DNA of 64,000 bases from Persicaria tinctoria (Eukaryota; Streptophyta; Magnoliopsida; Caryophyllales; Polygonaceae): the NCBI GenBank assembly GCA_037127255.1, contig JBANSL010000017.1, positions 72,168,857-72,232,856 of the forward strand. Reading direction: 5' to 3'. The notes under the pieces were generated by a model that saw only the letters and a program-made list of their open reading frames with translations, was not told the origin of the DNA and searched no databases. The stretch's first letter is position 1, and each line of letters begins with the position of its first letter. Made by a program: the position numbers and the translations under genes. Of the stretch, positions 23,791-33,010 are shown one piece after another.

Positions 23791-23984
23791 AGAGAAAATT
23801 GTACAGTAGTTTCAGAAGACCAGTCCAAAATCTGAATCTTTATCCGGTCTGGAGTACAAACAAAAAAAACAAATTTATGCACTATCATTATTTATCTTGG
23901 TCAATCAGATTTTGGGCTTGGCCCAAAAGAGAAATTTGTACAAGACCAGTCCAAAATCTGAATCTTTATCCTGTATGGAGTGTG
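23733..23984. repeat. About 125-bp tandem duplication with inverted core
   Basis: Two copies (about 23733-23855 and 23865-23984) each contain ACTATCATTATTTAT, CAGATTTTGGGCTTGGCCCA, GACCAGTCCAAAATCTGAATC and TTTATCC. Within each copy CAGATTTTGG and CCAAAATCTG are inverted, so each can form a hairpin. Confidence 0.75.
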
Positions 23985-24003
23985 TTTTAAGTTTAACAGT
24001 GCC

Positions 24004-24010
24004 TATATAA
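24004..24010 (+). promoter_or_regulatory. TATA-like box
   Basis: TATATAA about 65 bases before the ATG of the small ORF at 24075. This is the same spacing as between TATA and ATG of the gene at 28896. Confidence 0.4.
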
Positions 24011-24074
24011 GGATGATAATACCAAGTACAACGTTCTCTGTTCTTTTTTTTTCTTTGTACTTGATTCCTTTAAT

Positions 24075-24260
24075 ATGAAAACATTTAATTTAATTGAAGA
24101 ATTGACTGGATCCATGAGTAAAAGTAAAAGTAAAAGCATGCATTTTTTTTACTACGTATATGGTGGCAGTGCATTTAATCTTCTGATTCAAACCTACTCA
24201 TCCGCAGATGTTGAGATTCATCCTTCTCCATTTGGCCATACCATACCTGAAACTGAGTAA
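24075..24260 (+). CDS. Small ORF in a promoter slot, unknown
   Basis: 61 residues, soluble, without a signal peptide or transmembrane segment. It has a Ser/Lys repeat (SKSKSKS) and a C-terminal stretch rich in His, Pro and Glu (HPSPFGHTIPETE). No family is recognised. A TATA-like box lies 65 bases upstream, and the ORF sits downstream of a P block where a membrane-protein gene would be expected. It may be a chance ORF in leftover DNA. Expression evidence is needed before it is called a gene. Confidence 0.3.
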   Translation: MKTFNLIEELTGSMSKSKSKSMHFFYYVYGGSAFNLLIQTYSSADVEIHPSPFGHTIPETE

Positions 24261-24299
24261 ATCTGTTTGTTTGTTTGTGTACAAAAATTCTTGTAATTA

Positions 24300-25306
24300 C
24301 AACTTAAATTATAATTATCACTGGGCATTAGGCACCACTAAATCTATTTCTATATATTAAAAATACAAAACGTAGTTAATCAATTAGTTGACAAATTATA
24401 ATTTTTTAATAATTTGTAGTTTATCCTTTTATCAATTAATATACATATAGATAAATTTATATTTATTAAAAATAATATTCATATATAGATAGATTTATAT
24501 TTGACCATGATTTGTCTATTCTTGATCTTTTAGCATTTCGGCCCACAAGACTTGTTCAGTGCATTGAATTCACAAAAAAATATTTTTACGAATAAGAACC
24601 ATATGTAATATGGCCACATAAAAGAATGAAATAAAATATATAATTGAGTATAAAATTATAGAGAAAACTAATATTTATGTTGACCGAGTCTAAGAATTGA
24701 CCTAATTATAAGGGATTTAGTGATTTACCATAATGTGGTTGAACTGTTTTTATAATGGTTTGATTGTTCTCAATCTTTTCGGCTTCTCAATTCATTGGGC
24801 ATTTTCAGGACTTTAGATTCGTTAATGTTTCAGTGGAAAAAAAAAGGTTTTGGTTTTGGTGGTTGGTTAGCCGGTATGTATTTGTAGTTTTGAGTTTGAG
24901 ATGCTTGGATTATTTAAGTTGTTGAGAAGGGTTCATTGTAAGGTTTTTCTAATTTATCACCAAGTTAATGGTTATAAGTTCAATTACCAACAACGTACTA
25001 CGTACTTTTAATGCAATTTCGTACTTAACCCAAATGGTCCACATTCATTAATTTAAACAATTTATTTGACCACTTATTTTCAGTAGAACTAATTTTCCTT
25101 CGTTCAACAATAGATGTCATTTTAGATTTTTACACAAGTGAGTTTTTAGGAATTAACCATTTGAAGTTGAACCAATACTCCTTTCGGGTTAGCCTATAAA
25201 ATTGAAAATTGTGCTAGTGGGTAATTAGACATATATTCTCTTAAAACAAAATAAATAGTGTAGAGAGGCATTTGAGTAGCATTAATACCAACTTTCATAA
25301 AAAAAT
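24300..25306. repeat. Q, R and partial P blocks of the array, unit 3
   Basis: Block Q at about 24640-24850 (GAGAAAACTAATATTTATG, GAGTCTAAG, CATAATGTGGTTGAACTG). Block R at 25008-25205 (AATGCAATTTCGTACTTAAC, TTTATTTGACCACTTATTTT, AGTAGAACTAATTTTCC). Start of block P at about 25235-25306 (TAGTGTAGAGAGGCATTTG). The foldback element then interrupts it. Confidence 0.75.
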
Positions 25307-25307
25307 A

Positions 25308-25968
25308 GGCAAAATTACAGAAAATCACCCTTTAAATATGAGTGTTTTCACTTAACCACCCCTTAAATTTAAAATTACAGAAAATCACCCTTTAAATGGT
25401 ATTTGTTTACAACTCACCACCCATTCAATTATTTTCTTTAATTTATCATTAAATATATTATATTTTAATATTTTTAAACACAAATTTGATTGTAAATATA
25501 TTCATATTTTGAATTTAAGGGCTCGATCATATTTTATGGATTATTTTATTTATTTTTTAAAAAATAATAATAAATATAGCCTATAATTATTATCTTAATT
25601 TATGGTTGAAAATGTTTATAAAATTTTAAAATATTATGGAAATTAATCTTATTTATTTATATTTTAAATAAGAGTAATTTACATAATGTTTTAAAAATTT
25701 ATAAACATTTTCAAACATAAATTAAGATAATAATTCTAGGCTTTATTGATTATTATTTTTAAAAATAAATTCAATGATCCCTGAAATATAATTGGGTCCT
25801 TAAATTCAAATTTTGAATATATTTACAATCAAATTTGAGTTTAAAAATATTAAAATATAATATATTTAATGAGAAAGTAACGAAAATAGTTGAATGGGTG
25901 GTGAGTTGTAAACAAATACCATTTAAAGGGTGGTTTTATGTAATTTTGAGTTTAAGGGGTGGTTTTAA
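25308..25968. mobile_element. Large foldback MITE (~660 bp)
   Basis: The left arm (about 25310-25640) and right arm (about 25670-25968) are long, slightly imperfect reverse complements. Both contain CCCTTTAAATGGTATTTGTT near the ends and CAAATTTGA / TCAAATTTG further in. The ends carry repeats of AAAATTACAGAAAATCACCC. The element could fold over nearly its whole length. It has no coding capacity. It lies between block P of unit 3 and block R of unit 4. Confidence 0.75.
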
Positions 25969-26700
25969 TGCAATTTCGTACTTAACCCAAATGATCCACA
26001 TTCATTAATTTAAACAATTTATTTGACCACTTATTTTCAGTAGAACTAATTTTCCTCCGTTCAACAATAGATGTCATTTTAGATTTTTACACAAGTGAGT
26101 TTTTAGGAATTACTCCCTTCGGGTTAGCCTATAAAATTGAAAATTGTGCTAGTGGGTAATGTAATGATTAGTTGAATGTGAAAAGTCATTGTAACAAATG
26201 CATCTATGTAATTCTCATTTTTTTGGGCTCCAATCTTTCTTTTCAGAGTAAATTTGACTCCAAAATGAAAATTTAATTTAGACGATTATTCTCGGCTTAA
26301 AGCCCACGTAAATTTTCTTTGGTTACGTAAAGAAAGTAAAATAATCTTTATAAATTAAAATAATTAGACATATTCTTTTAAAACAAAATAAATAGTGTAG
26401 AGAGGTATTTGGGTAGCATTAATACCAACTTTCATAAAAAAAGATAAGTATATCATACAACTTACTTTTAAAGTTTTAAACAATGCACCATTAAAAATTT
26501 AAAATCTTTCCTTTGTCAAGAAAAAATAAAAATCATTTAGAAGCTGGTTGGCATTTGGCAATTACAAACAAAAAAGCAAATATATGGGAAATAAGTATCA
26601 TTACTGTATTATCTTGATAAAAGATCAGAGTTTGGGGGAACATTAAAAATTCAATTTACTGTATTAACTATTAAGAAATACTACGGAGTAAGAAGTACCC
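25966..26700. repeat. R and P blocks of the array, unit 4
   Basis: Block R at 25966-26160 is nearly identical to 25008-25205. Block P at about 26300-26700 matches 28366-28720 closely, for example TTCCTTTGTCAAGAAAAAAT, TTAGAAGCTGGTTGGCATTT and GTATTATCTTGATAAAAGAT. No membrane-protein gene follows this P block. Confidence 0.8.
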
Positions 26701-27250
26701 CAACTTTATCTGACCGTTGATCCGAATACACTTGTCAACTCCACAGGCAGCCCGAATAAAATTACAGTTTAAAATTACCTTTTTTTCACTAAAGAATCTC
26801 GACCGTTGATCTTATTTACACATGTCACCGCCACAAATAGCCCAGCGCTGAAGTGATATACGGATGGCATGGCGCATGGAGGAGCAGAGCAGTAATCAGC
26901 TCTACGCGTCGTTTTGGTTCCAAAAGGGGTTAATGCAAATTTGGTACTTAACCCAAATGATCTACATTAGAATTAGAAAATAAAATTTGAACCGGGTGAG
27001 ATATATAGACTAAAATTTTCAAATGTTTATTTGGGTGGATTAGATTGACTAATTTTTTCATATTTTCATTAACAAAACTCTTATTCTAATAAATAAATAC
27101 ATAAAAAAAGTTATAATTTTCCTTATATATTTTTTTTAACCTATTTTAATTTATTTATTTTAAATAGGAAGGGTTGGGGGAACCTCAGCCTGCCCTTAGT
27201 TATGTGCCTGATCTACATTTATTAATCTAAACAATTTATTTGACCACTTA
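26701..27250. repeat. Spacer with R block, unit 5
   Basis: No gene. GACCGTTGATC is repeated in two similar segments (about 26713 and 26809), each followed by ACAC.TGTCA. A partial R block (TTAATGCAAATTTGGTACTTAACC) starts near 26930. A second R segment (ATTTATTAATCTAAACAATTTATTTGACCAC) ends at the transposon insertion site at 27250. Confidence 0.55.
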
Positions 27251-28147
27251 GGCTCCGTTTGGATGTATGAAGCAAGATTTATAAATACTTTTTGATAAGG
27301 GTGTGTTTGGATCTATCTGGGATTTTGGGCCGCCTCTTTACTGTCTGTCTCCCACCCCTCATCTCCTCCTCGGTCGCAGCACTTCGAAACCGAAGAGGAA
27401 GCTCATCGCAGATGATAGATCTAGATGTGGAAGAGGAAGCATCTTGCCGGCCGCTGGCTGCTGCCTCTCCCGTCCCCGATTTCAGCCTTGCCTCCCCCGT
27501 CGTCCCTCGTCCTCTCCAGCCTTGCCTCCCCCGTCGTCCTCTCCACGACCCCATCCCCGATTTCGCCGTCCTCCCTCTCCGATCAATCTCCATCGCCTGC
27601 AATTCCTTCTCCGGCGCAGCACCGCCATCAATTTCCTACCTCAAATCGCTCCAGGAAATCGACCAATTCCCTCTCCGGTCCCCTCCCTGCGCGGCCTCTT
27701 CTCCCTCACCTAATCATCTCTTTACACCGACTCGATCTCAACTGCAACCAATTATTCAGATCCATCCCCAATTTTGATCCAATTCACGATTCGGTTCAAT
27801 CAATTAACAAGTCCGGTCCCCCAAATCGCCTTCGCCGGTTCAATTCACCTCGAGGCGGTGGACCTGAGTGGGAAATCCCTCTCCGGCGCCCTCCTAGTGT
27901 GGTTCTTTAGCCTCCTAGCGCTGCTGCAAATCAACCTCTCCAACACCGTCTCCGTCGACCTCTCGAGCCCCACAGGCGGAGCCGGAGCTTCCCTAGTCGC
28001 CGCCGACCTCGAATGGAAGAGAGGGTGGAAGAGACGGAACTGTGCGTAGTGCTTTACATGACATCCCAAACAAACCATAAATTTTTATAATTCATAATGC
28101 AAAAACCTTCATTATAAAACATAAGGCCCGGCTATGCAAACGAAGCC
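27251..28147. mobile_element. PIF/Harbinger-type transposon with gene fragment
   Basis: The terminal inverted repeats are GGCTCCGTTTGGAT (27251 onward) and, from the right, GGCTTCGTTTGCAT (ending 28147). TTA lies on both sides (27248-27250 and 28148-28150), the target duplication typical of PIF/Harbinger. The copies of block R at 25008 and 25966 show the uninterrupted site GACCACTTATTTT, so the insertion is directly visible by comparison. A second, inner inverted pair (GTGTGTTTGGAT near 27301 and ATCCCAAACAAACC near 28062) suggests layered structure. The interior is very GC-rich compared with its surroundings, as expected for captured genic DNA. There is no transposase. Confidence 0.8.
27320..28049 (+). 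pseudogene. Captured LRR-protein gene fragment
   Basis: Over three shifted frames the GC-rich interior shows leucine-rich-repeat signatures: NSFSGAAPPSISYLKSLQEI, then NSLSGPLPA, then DLNCNQLFRSIPNFD, then AVDLSGKSLSGALL. This is the x-LSG-x-P pattern of plant LRR receptor-like proteins. The fragment has no start, stop context or kinase, and frames change at least twice. Which LRR gene it came from cannot be said from sequence alone. The long opposite-strand ORF (27602-27279) is a composition artefact. Confidence 0.6.
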
Positions 28148-28199
28148 TTATTTTTGGTAGAATAAAGTTTTCATTATTTATGAACAATACCTCTCATTA

Positions 28200-28824
28200 G
28201 AAAGCAAATATAAATACCAATACTTGTTGACTCAGTTGTTAAGGATGGATGGATAAGTTTGTATCAAAATAGATTATTTTATCAAAAATAATCTCTTTTA
28301 ACATATCTTAAGAAAAACAAATGGAAAAAATCCATTCAAATATGAATTAGTTGACCTACATAAATTTTCTTTAGTTAGGTAAAGAAAGTAAAATAATCTT
28401 TATGAATAAAAATAATTGAACTTATTCTTTTAAAACAAAATAAATAGTGAAGAGAGGAATTGGGTAACATTAATACCAATTTTCATAAAAAAGATAAGTA
28501 AAGTAAATCATACTGTACAACTTACTTGCCCCATTAAAATCTTTCCTTTGTCAAGAAAAAATAAAAATAAAAATCATTTAGAAGCTGGTTGGCATTTGGC
28601 AATTACAAACAAAAAAGCAAATACTCTTGTACAGTACTGTATTATCTTGATAAAAGATCAGATTTTGGGGAACATTAAAAATTCAATTTACTGTATTAAG
28701 AAGTACCTCAGTAATAAATGAATTGTTTACTTACAGACGTTTAAAATCACCTTCTTCTTCTTTACTGTATATTATTAAAAAATGGGGTTGAAGTGTTGAA
28801 GGCTGAACTGAAGGTTGAATCCCT
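28200..28824. repeat. P block, 5' flank of the 28.9-kb gene
   Basis: Block P (28366-28720) is the copy that still sits in front of an intact gene. Its relatives are at 23506, 25235 and 26300. It includes AGAGAGGAATTGGGTAACAT and TTAGAAGCTGGTTGGCATTT. Whether it acts as a promoter or enhancer is an inference from position. Confidence 0.65.
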
Positions 28825-28832
28825 TATAAATA
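28825..28832 (+). promoter_or_regulatory. TATA box (copy 2 gene)
   Basis: TATAAATA lies 64 bases before the ATG at 28896, preceded by CCCT and followed by a C-rich leader. Confidence 0.7.
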
Positions 28833-28895
28833 CCCCAAAAGCCCCAACCTTTGTCCTCCCCGCCCAATACATTCGATCGAAATGTAACTTCAAAA

Positions 28896-29566
28896 ATGGC
28901 AGGATATCTTAGGTACAGCTCTCTCCCTTAAACAATTAATTTACTTGCTTATTGTCTGGATGGATTGAGATCTTAATTAATTTTGTTCTTTTGTGTAGCA
29001 TTTCGGATAGTTTCCTTGCCGCATGGAAAGCTCTGGATTATGTACTCTGGATGCTTATGTATGTGTTATGCGTGAGCCTTGTTTTTTCAGCTAATGAATA
29101 TTGTGAAGCTGATCCAAAAGGTAAAGCCAAGTTAATGGGGTATTCCACCTCCATTATCTTTGGGGTTATCATAATCATCAAGTGCTTCTGTTTCTTTTCC
29201 GGACGCCATTTCCAGGCTCTTAGAGCTTATATTAAAAATAGACTAATAATCACCTATCTTTTGCTACTCCTGCTTCAATCCACCCTCCTTGTTTTTTCAA
29301 ACATCTTTACCTTTCTCCAAATTACCTCCGTCTTTATGATTTTCATGACTGCACTGTTTGCTGTGACCTTGCTGAGACTCGAGTACGATCTATATTGTGC
29401 TTACCAGCTGAATCTCACATCCACTGCCCTATCTATCTGCATGGCCATGGCAGTTTCTTGCTATGTTGCCAATTTAATTATTTGGGAGGTTGTGTTTGTT
29501 ATTTGGCTTCTGGCGGTTGTAATATCTCTTGCAATGGACAAAGTTCCTGTCCCCCTCTCATCTTAG
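28896..29566 (+). CDS. Multi-pass membrane protein of unknown family (copy 2)
   Basis: Two coding exons: 28896-28912 (17 nt, ATG at 28896) and 28999-29566, with a phase-2 GT-AG intron; 194 aa. An ATG at 28952 lies inside the intron and is not the start. The protein is highly hydrophobic, with segments at about 18-36, 52-73, 86-107, 113-132, 145-163 and 168-185. NEYCEADPKGK at 38-48 aligns with SSYCEVGKSKA in copy 1. The region 106-162 is strongly conserved with copy 1 (SNIFTFL, LEYDLYCAYQLN, TSTALSICMAMAVSCYV). It lacks the basic C-terminal tail of copy 1. The shared intron position and phase support common ancestry. Function unknown; a membrane location is inferred. Confidence 0.82.
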
Positions 29567-29599
29567 AATCGATCTGTAGTGCTTTATTGTATTAGTTCA

Positions 29600-29740
29600 C
29601 TTAATTTCAGTGTTATCTAGTTTAATGTAATGTAGGTGGATCTGAATATCGGATCGATTGTGATCTGTAGTTACTTAATTTCAGTGTTATCTAGTTTAAT
29701 GTAATGTAGGTGGATCTGAATATCTGATCGATTGTAAGCG
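29600..29740 (+). repeat. 74-bp tandem duplication in the 3' UTR
   Basis: CTTAATTTCAGTGTTATCTA and the following GTTTAATGTAATGTAGGTGG and ATCGATTGT occur twice with a 74-base period (from 29600 and 29674), differing by only a few bases. It lies just after the copy 2 stop codon, most likely in its 3' UTR. Confidence 0.85.
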
Positions 29741-29779
29741 ATTCCAAGTTCGAATGAAACTACTACTGTACTTTACTTT

Positions 29780-30346
29780 GTTATTGTTTTTCTTATTAAT
29801 TTTACAGTACTGTAGTAAGTGGATTTGAATGAGTTGTTTGATGCGAATGGAATCAAGGAATTGGCAGGTTTGGGGTTTTGAGACTCTGGTGTGTGCTGTC
29901 AGGGGAGAGAGGTCGGGATTCCATTGATGACCACAAAAAAGAAAGGAAATTTACACATAACCACCCTAAACATATGAGAGTTCTAATTTTACCACACTTT
30001 AAATTCAAAATTACAGAAAACCACCCTAAACATATGCGAAGTGTACTAGTAAGACTAGTAAAGGTAAAAAAAATAAAAGGATAATTTAAGAAGATTCGGT
30101 AATTTTTGTAAAAAATAAAATGGAGAAAGGGAAAGGATAAAGGTTAAAAAGACAATTTAATTAGCCATTACAATTTTACCAAAAAAAAAAATCAAATAAA
30201 AAAAATATTTGTTGTTGTTGATAAGATCGATTTTTTAACAGATTTTCTCTCTTCATATATTCCATAATTTATAGGTTTAACCCCTCCCAAGCCCCAGTTA
30301 GTTTTGTTGATACAGTAGTCTACAAAAAAAGAATATATTGATATTC
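29780..30346. other. AT-rich spacer with a MITE-like motif
   Basis: No convincing gene. Around 29950-30035 TAACCACCCTAAACATATG and AAAACCACCCTAAACATATG are repeated. They resemble the ends of the foldback element at 25308 (AAAATTACAGAAAATCACCC). A possible weak TATA (ATAATTTATAG near 30263) precedes the next gene. Confidence 0.45.
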
Positions 30347-31063
30347 ATGGAGAAGATGGATGTGTTTGCAACGTTCTTGCATCTTAGTTACATTCTTGTA
30401 GTACCGTTGACCGCCATCACCTTTTTAATATTCAATGTAGAATTATTTGTAGAATGGCGATATAAGTGCATCGGCCTTTCCGTAGGTCTGCGCTGCATTC
30501 CATTTTTATTTCTTCCTCTCGTCACAAAACGGTGGCTTATGGACCCACCAAGCTCCTACCTCAACGGCTTTCACACCAATTGTTTATTCCTCTTTGTATC
30601 ATTCCTTTCGTGGAAGGTGTTTGGAGAATGGGAAACCCGCGGGAATCGGAATGGAATCATTGTCCGCTTCTGTTTCGCAATCAAACCTGTTTTCGGGTTC
30701 CTCATCGTCAGGAAGATGTTCGATTCCGTGTATTGTCTATACGCCTTCGAATCCACGTTTGTGCTCGGTTTTGTCTTGACTCTGGTGTTTGCTCTCGAAG
30801 GCTTTCTGGTTGCACAGTACGTCAAGCATTTGCGCTCCCACTATCCGTTTTTCGTGTGCGCCCTGGCGTTTTCGGTTTTTTCGACGTTCGATGCTTTCGG
30901 TGCCTCCGATGTCTACACTTGGGTTGTGGTTGCCCTTTGTTTGGCCGTGCTTTTCATCAATCATTTCCTCGTCGTCCTCGACGATGAAGCTTTGCTCATT
31001 AACGTCTATACATCGAGTCCAAGGCATCGTGTCAATAACTATCCTCGATTTTTAGGCAAATGA
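30347..31063 (+). CDS. Intronless multi-pass membrane protein, unknown
   Basis: 238 residues from ATG 30347; the few in-frame codons before it have no ATG. About seven hydrophobic segments (roughly 12-32, 43-60, 77-90, 107-122, 135-157, 168-182 and 190-212) separated by short charged loops (EWETRGNRNG at 94-103), with a basic tail containing SSPRHRVNNYPR. No signal peptide, catalytic motif or family was recognised. Its base composition is more GC-rich than the flanks, which supports real coding. It lies 1.3 kb after copy 2 on the same strand. It could be a distant relative or an independent gene, because the 57-residue motif shared by copies 1 and 2 is not visible here. Confidence 0.7.
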   Translation: MEKMDVFATFLHLSYILVVPLTAITFLIFNVELFVEWRYKCIGLSVGLRCIPFLFLPLVTKRWLMDPPSSYLNGFHTNCLFLFVSFLSWKVFGEWETRGNRNGIIVRFCFAIKPVFGFLIVRKMFDSVYCLYAFESTFVLGFVLTLVFALEGFLVAQYVKHLRSHYPFFVCALAFSVFSTFDAFGASDVYTWVVVALCLAVLFINHFLVVLDDEALLINVYTSSPRHRVNNYPRFLGK

Positions 31064-31434
31064 GATCTTTAATTTGCCATGAATTTGTATCCACGTTTTT
31101 TATATATTTATTTGTACGATTTTATGTTTGAGTTACTAATTGATTCAGTGTAGATCTATCTTCTCAAATCTGTTAGAGCAAATTAAAAATACCTTGTTTT
31201 TAGGGTTTGAATTGAGATTTTTTAGTTTTTAGAGTTTCTAATTAATTTCTCAATATTGAATTTCTGATTGTTTTTCTCTTGGGATTTTTCGTTTTTTTGG
31301 TTTGGTAATTTGTGGTGTTTATTTAAACAGTTATATACAATTTTATGCTTGAGTTGGACAATAACCAGGATCGAGGGACGAGCTATCTAGATTTAAATTA
31401 GTTTAGCCATTTTCTGAGGGTCATTAAATTTATA
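31064..31434. other. 3' flank, AT-rich, no gene seen
   Basis: 3' UTR and spacer of the intronless gene. No feature beyond AT-rich sequence. Confidence 0.5.
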
Positions 31435-31679
31435 TATATATATATATATATAGAGGGTGTGGTTCTGGTGTTCACAACCCTTAGAGTGTACCTTGTACAC
31501 AAATATGGATCATTGATCTTATCGAAATCAAGGGATTAGAATGCGCCACGTGGTATGATTAATTTTTAGAAAAAAAAAACAAAACCCACTCTTCATGAGA
31601 GTGAAGCGCGTGCAGTCTTGGGGGATTAAAACCCTAATACACATTGCATTCTTCTTCACTATACAAGGCAATGAGAGTG

Positions 31680-32060
31680 ATTCTCAGTGGCGGAACCGGC
31701 GGCGACTCGAATCGAAGAGGAACGAAGGCTAATCGGCGGCGCAAATAGTCGAATCGAACTGGGTGGTCGATTCCGCCCATGGCCCGAGTCAAGTCGGTGG
31801 TCTGACTGCGAGTTGGGTCTGGCATCGAGTTCTTCTAGGCGAAAACGACGGCGGAGAGAAGCAGAGAAGGGCTCAGGCGATTCGGCGGCGAAGGTAATAG
31901 AGGAGCAACGGTGTCGAGGCGGAGGCGCAGAACGAGGAGTCGTCTTCTCCGATTTAGTCTATTCCGAAGCGTGGCCAGTTCCAGCGGTGGCGCACAGACT
32001 ATAATCGAATCGAAACCGAGGCGACTACACCGATGGCGAGCATCCAAACCCTAGCCTTTC
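31680..32060. pseudogene. GC-rich gene-like segment inside the TIR element
   Basis: A sharply GC-rich stretch rich in GGCGG and CGAATCGAA words, ending in a leader-like AAACCCTAGCC. ORFs exist on both strands (31687-32004 and 32047-31835) but none resembles a known protein. It looks like the 5' end or UTR of a gene picked up by the element. No product is claimed. Confidence 0.4.
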
Positions 32061-32290
32061 CATTTCTTCTCCGGCCTTCCGTCGGATGATCTTCACATGT
32101 CGGTGTTGTACGTGCTAGGTTTCATTGATTCTGTATTTCCTATTTCATTTCCTGTAAATTGATTTGGATTTTATGGAAAAGTGCATTCTCTTGTGGATGA
32201 TTGGAGTAATTGAATTTTCTGGAAATTCTTTTCATTATTCATCAACTGTATGTAGTTTATTTGGGGTTTTTTTATTTGGGTTTTTTTACA

Positions 32291-33010
32291 TCGTAAAAAT
32301 AAGAATTTCAATGAATAATCCGCCAATTATCGTTCAATATACGTGTTAAATCGATCAATTCAACCGAATAATTCAAAAACTTATTCACAACGGTTGTTGC
32401 AATTATTCATTGCTTCTTTGTACCTCTTAAAAATAAGAATTTCACTTAATAATCTCTCAATTATCGTTCTATGTACATGTTAAATCGACCGATTCAACTG
32501 AATAATTAAAAAACTTATTCACAACGTGTATGTTTATTTCACAACGTTTGTGTTTATTCATTGCTTCTCTGGACCTCAAAAAAATAAGAATTCCACTGAA
32601 TAAACTCTCAATTATTGTTCAATGTATATATTAAATCGACTGTTTCAACCGAATAAACTCTCAATTATTGTTCAATGTATATATTAAATCGACTGTTTCA
32701 ACCGAATAATTCTAAAAATTTACTTATTCACAATGGTTATACAATTCTACGTTGTTTCTATTACCTCGCAAGAAATAAGAATTCCACTGAATAATTTCAA
32801 GATGAATAATTTCCAGATCATCATTCAATATGCGCGTTAAATTGATCAATTCAATCGAATAATTCTAAAAATTTACTTATTCACAACGGTTATGCAATTA
32901 TTCATCGCTTTTGTGTACCTCGTAAAAATAAGAATTTCACTGAATAATCTCTCCATTATCGTTTAATGTACGCGTTAAATCTACCAATTCAATGTACGCG
33001 TTCAATGTGC
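32291..33010. repeat. Five-copy tandem repeat, about 120-190 bp
   Basis: AAATAAGAATT(T/C)CA followed by ATAATCTC, ATTATCGTTCAAT, TTAAATCGA and ATTCA.CCGAATAATT recurs from about 32291, 32428, 32579, 32769 and 32921. The third copy carries an extra internal duplication of about 68 bp (AACCGAATAAACTCTCAATT twice). All copies are inside the TIR element. Confidence 0.8.

Noticed and set aside
28952..28998. In-frame ATG at 28952 as the start of the copy 2 gene
   Set aside because: It lies in the intron. The spliced start at 28896 has a TATA box 64 bases upstream and matches the exon structure of copy 1.
31687..32047. ORFs on both strands in the GC-rich segment of the TIR element
   Set aside because: Biased composition leaves frames open by chance, no motif is seen, and the segment is bounded by the element.
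32291..33010. CRISPR-like spaced repeats
   Set aside because: The units are whole degenerate tandem copies of 120-190 bp, not short identical repeats with unique spacers. The genome is a plant's.
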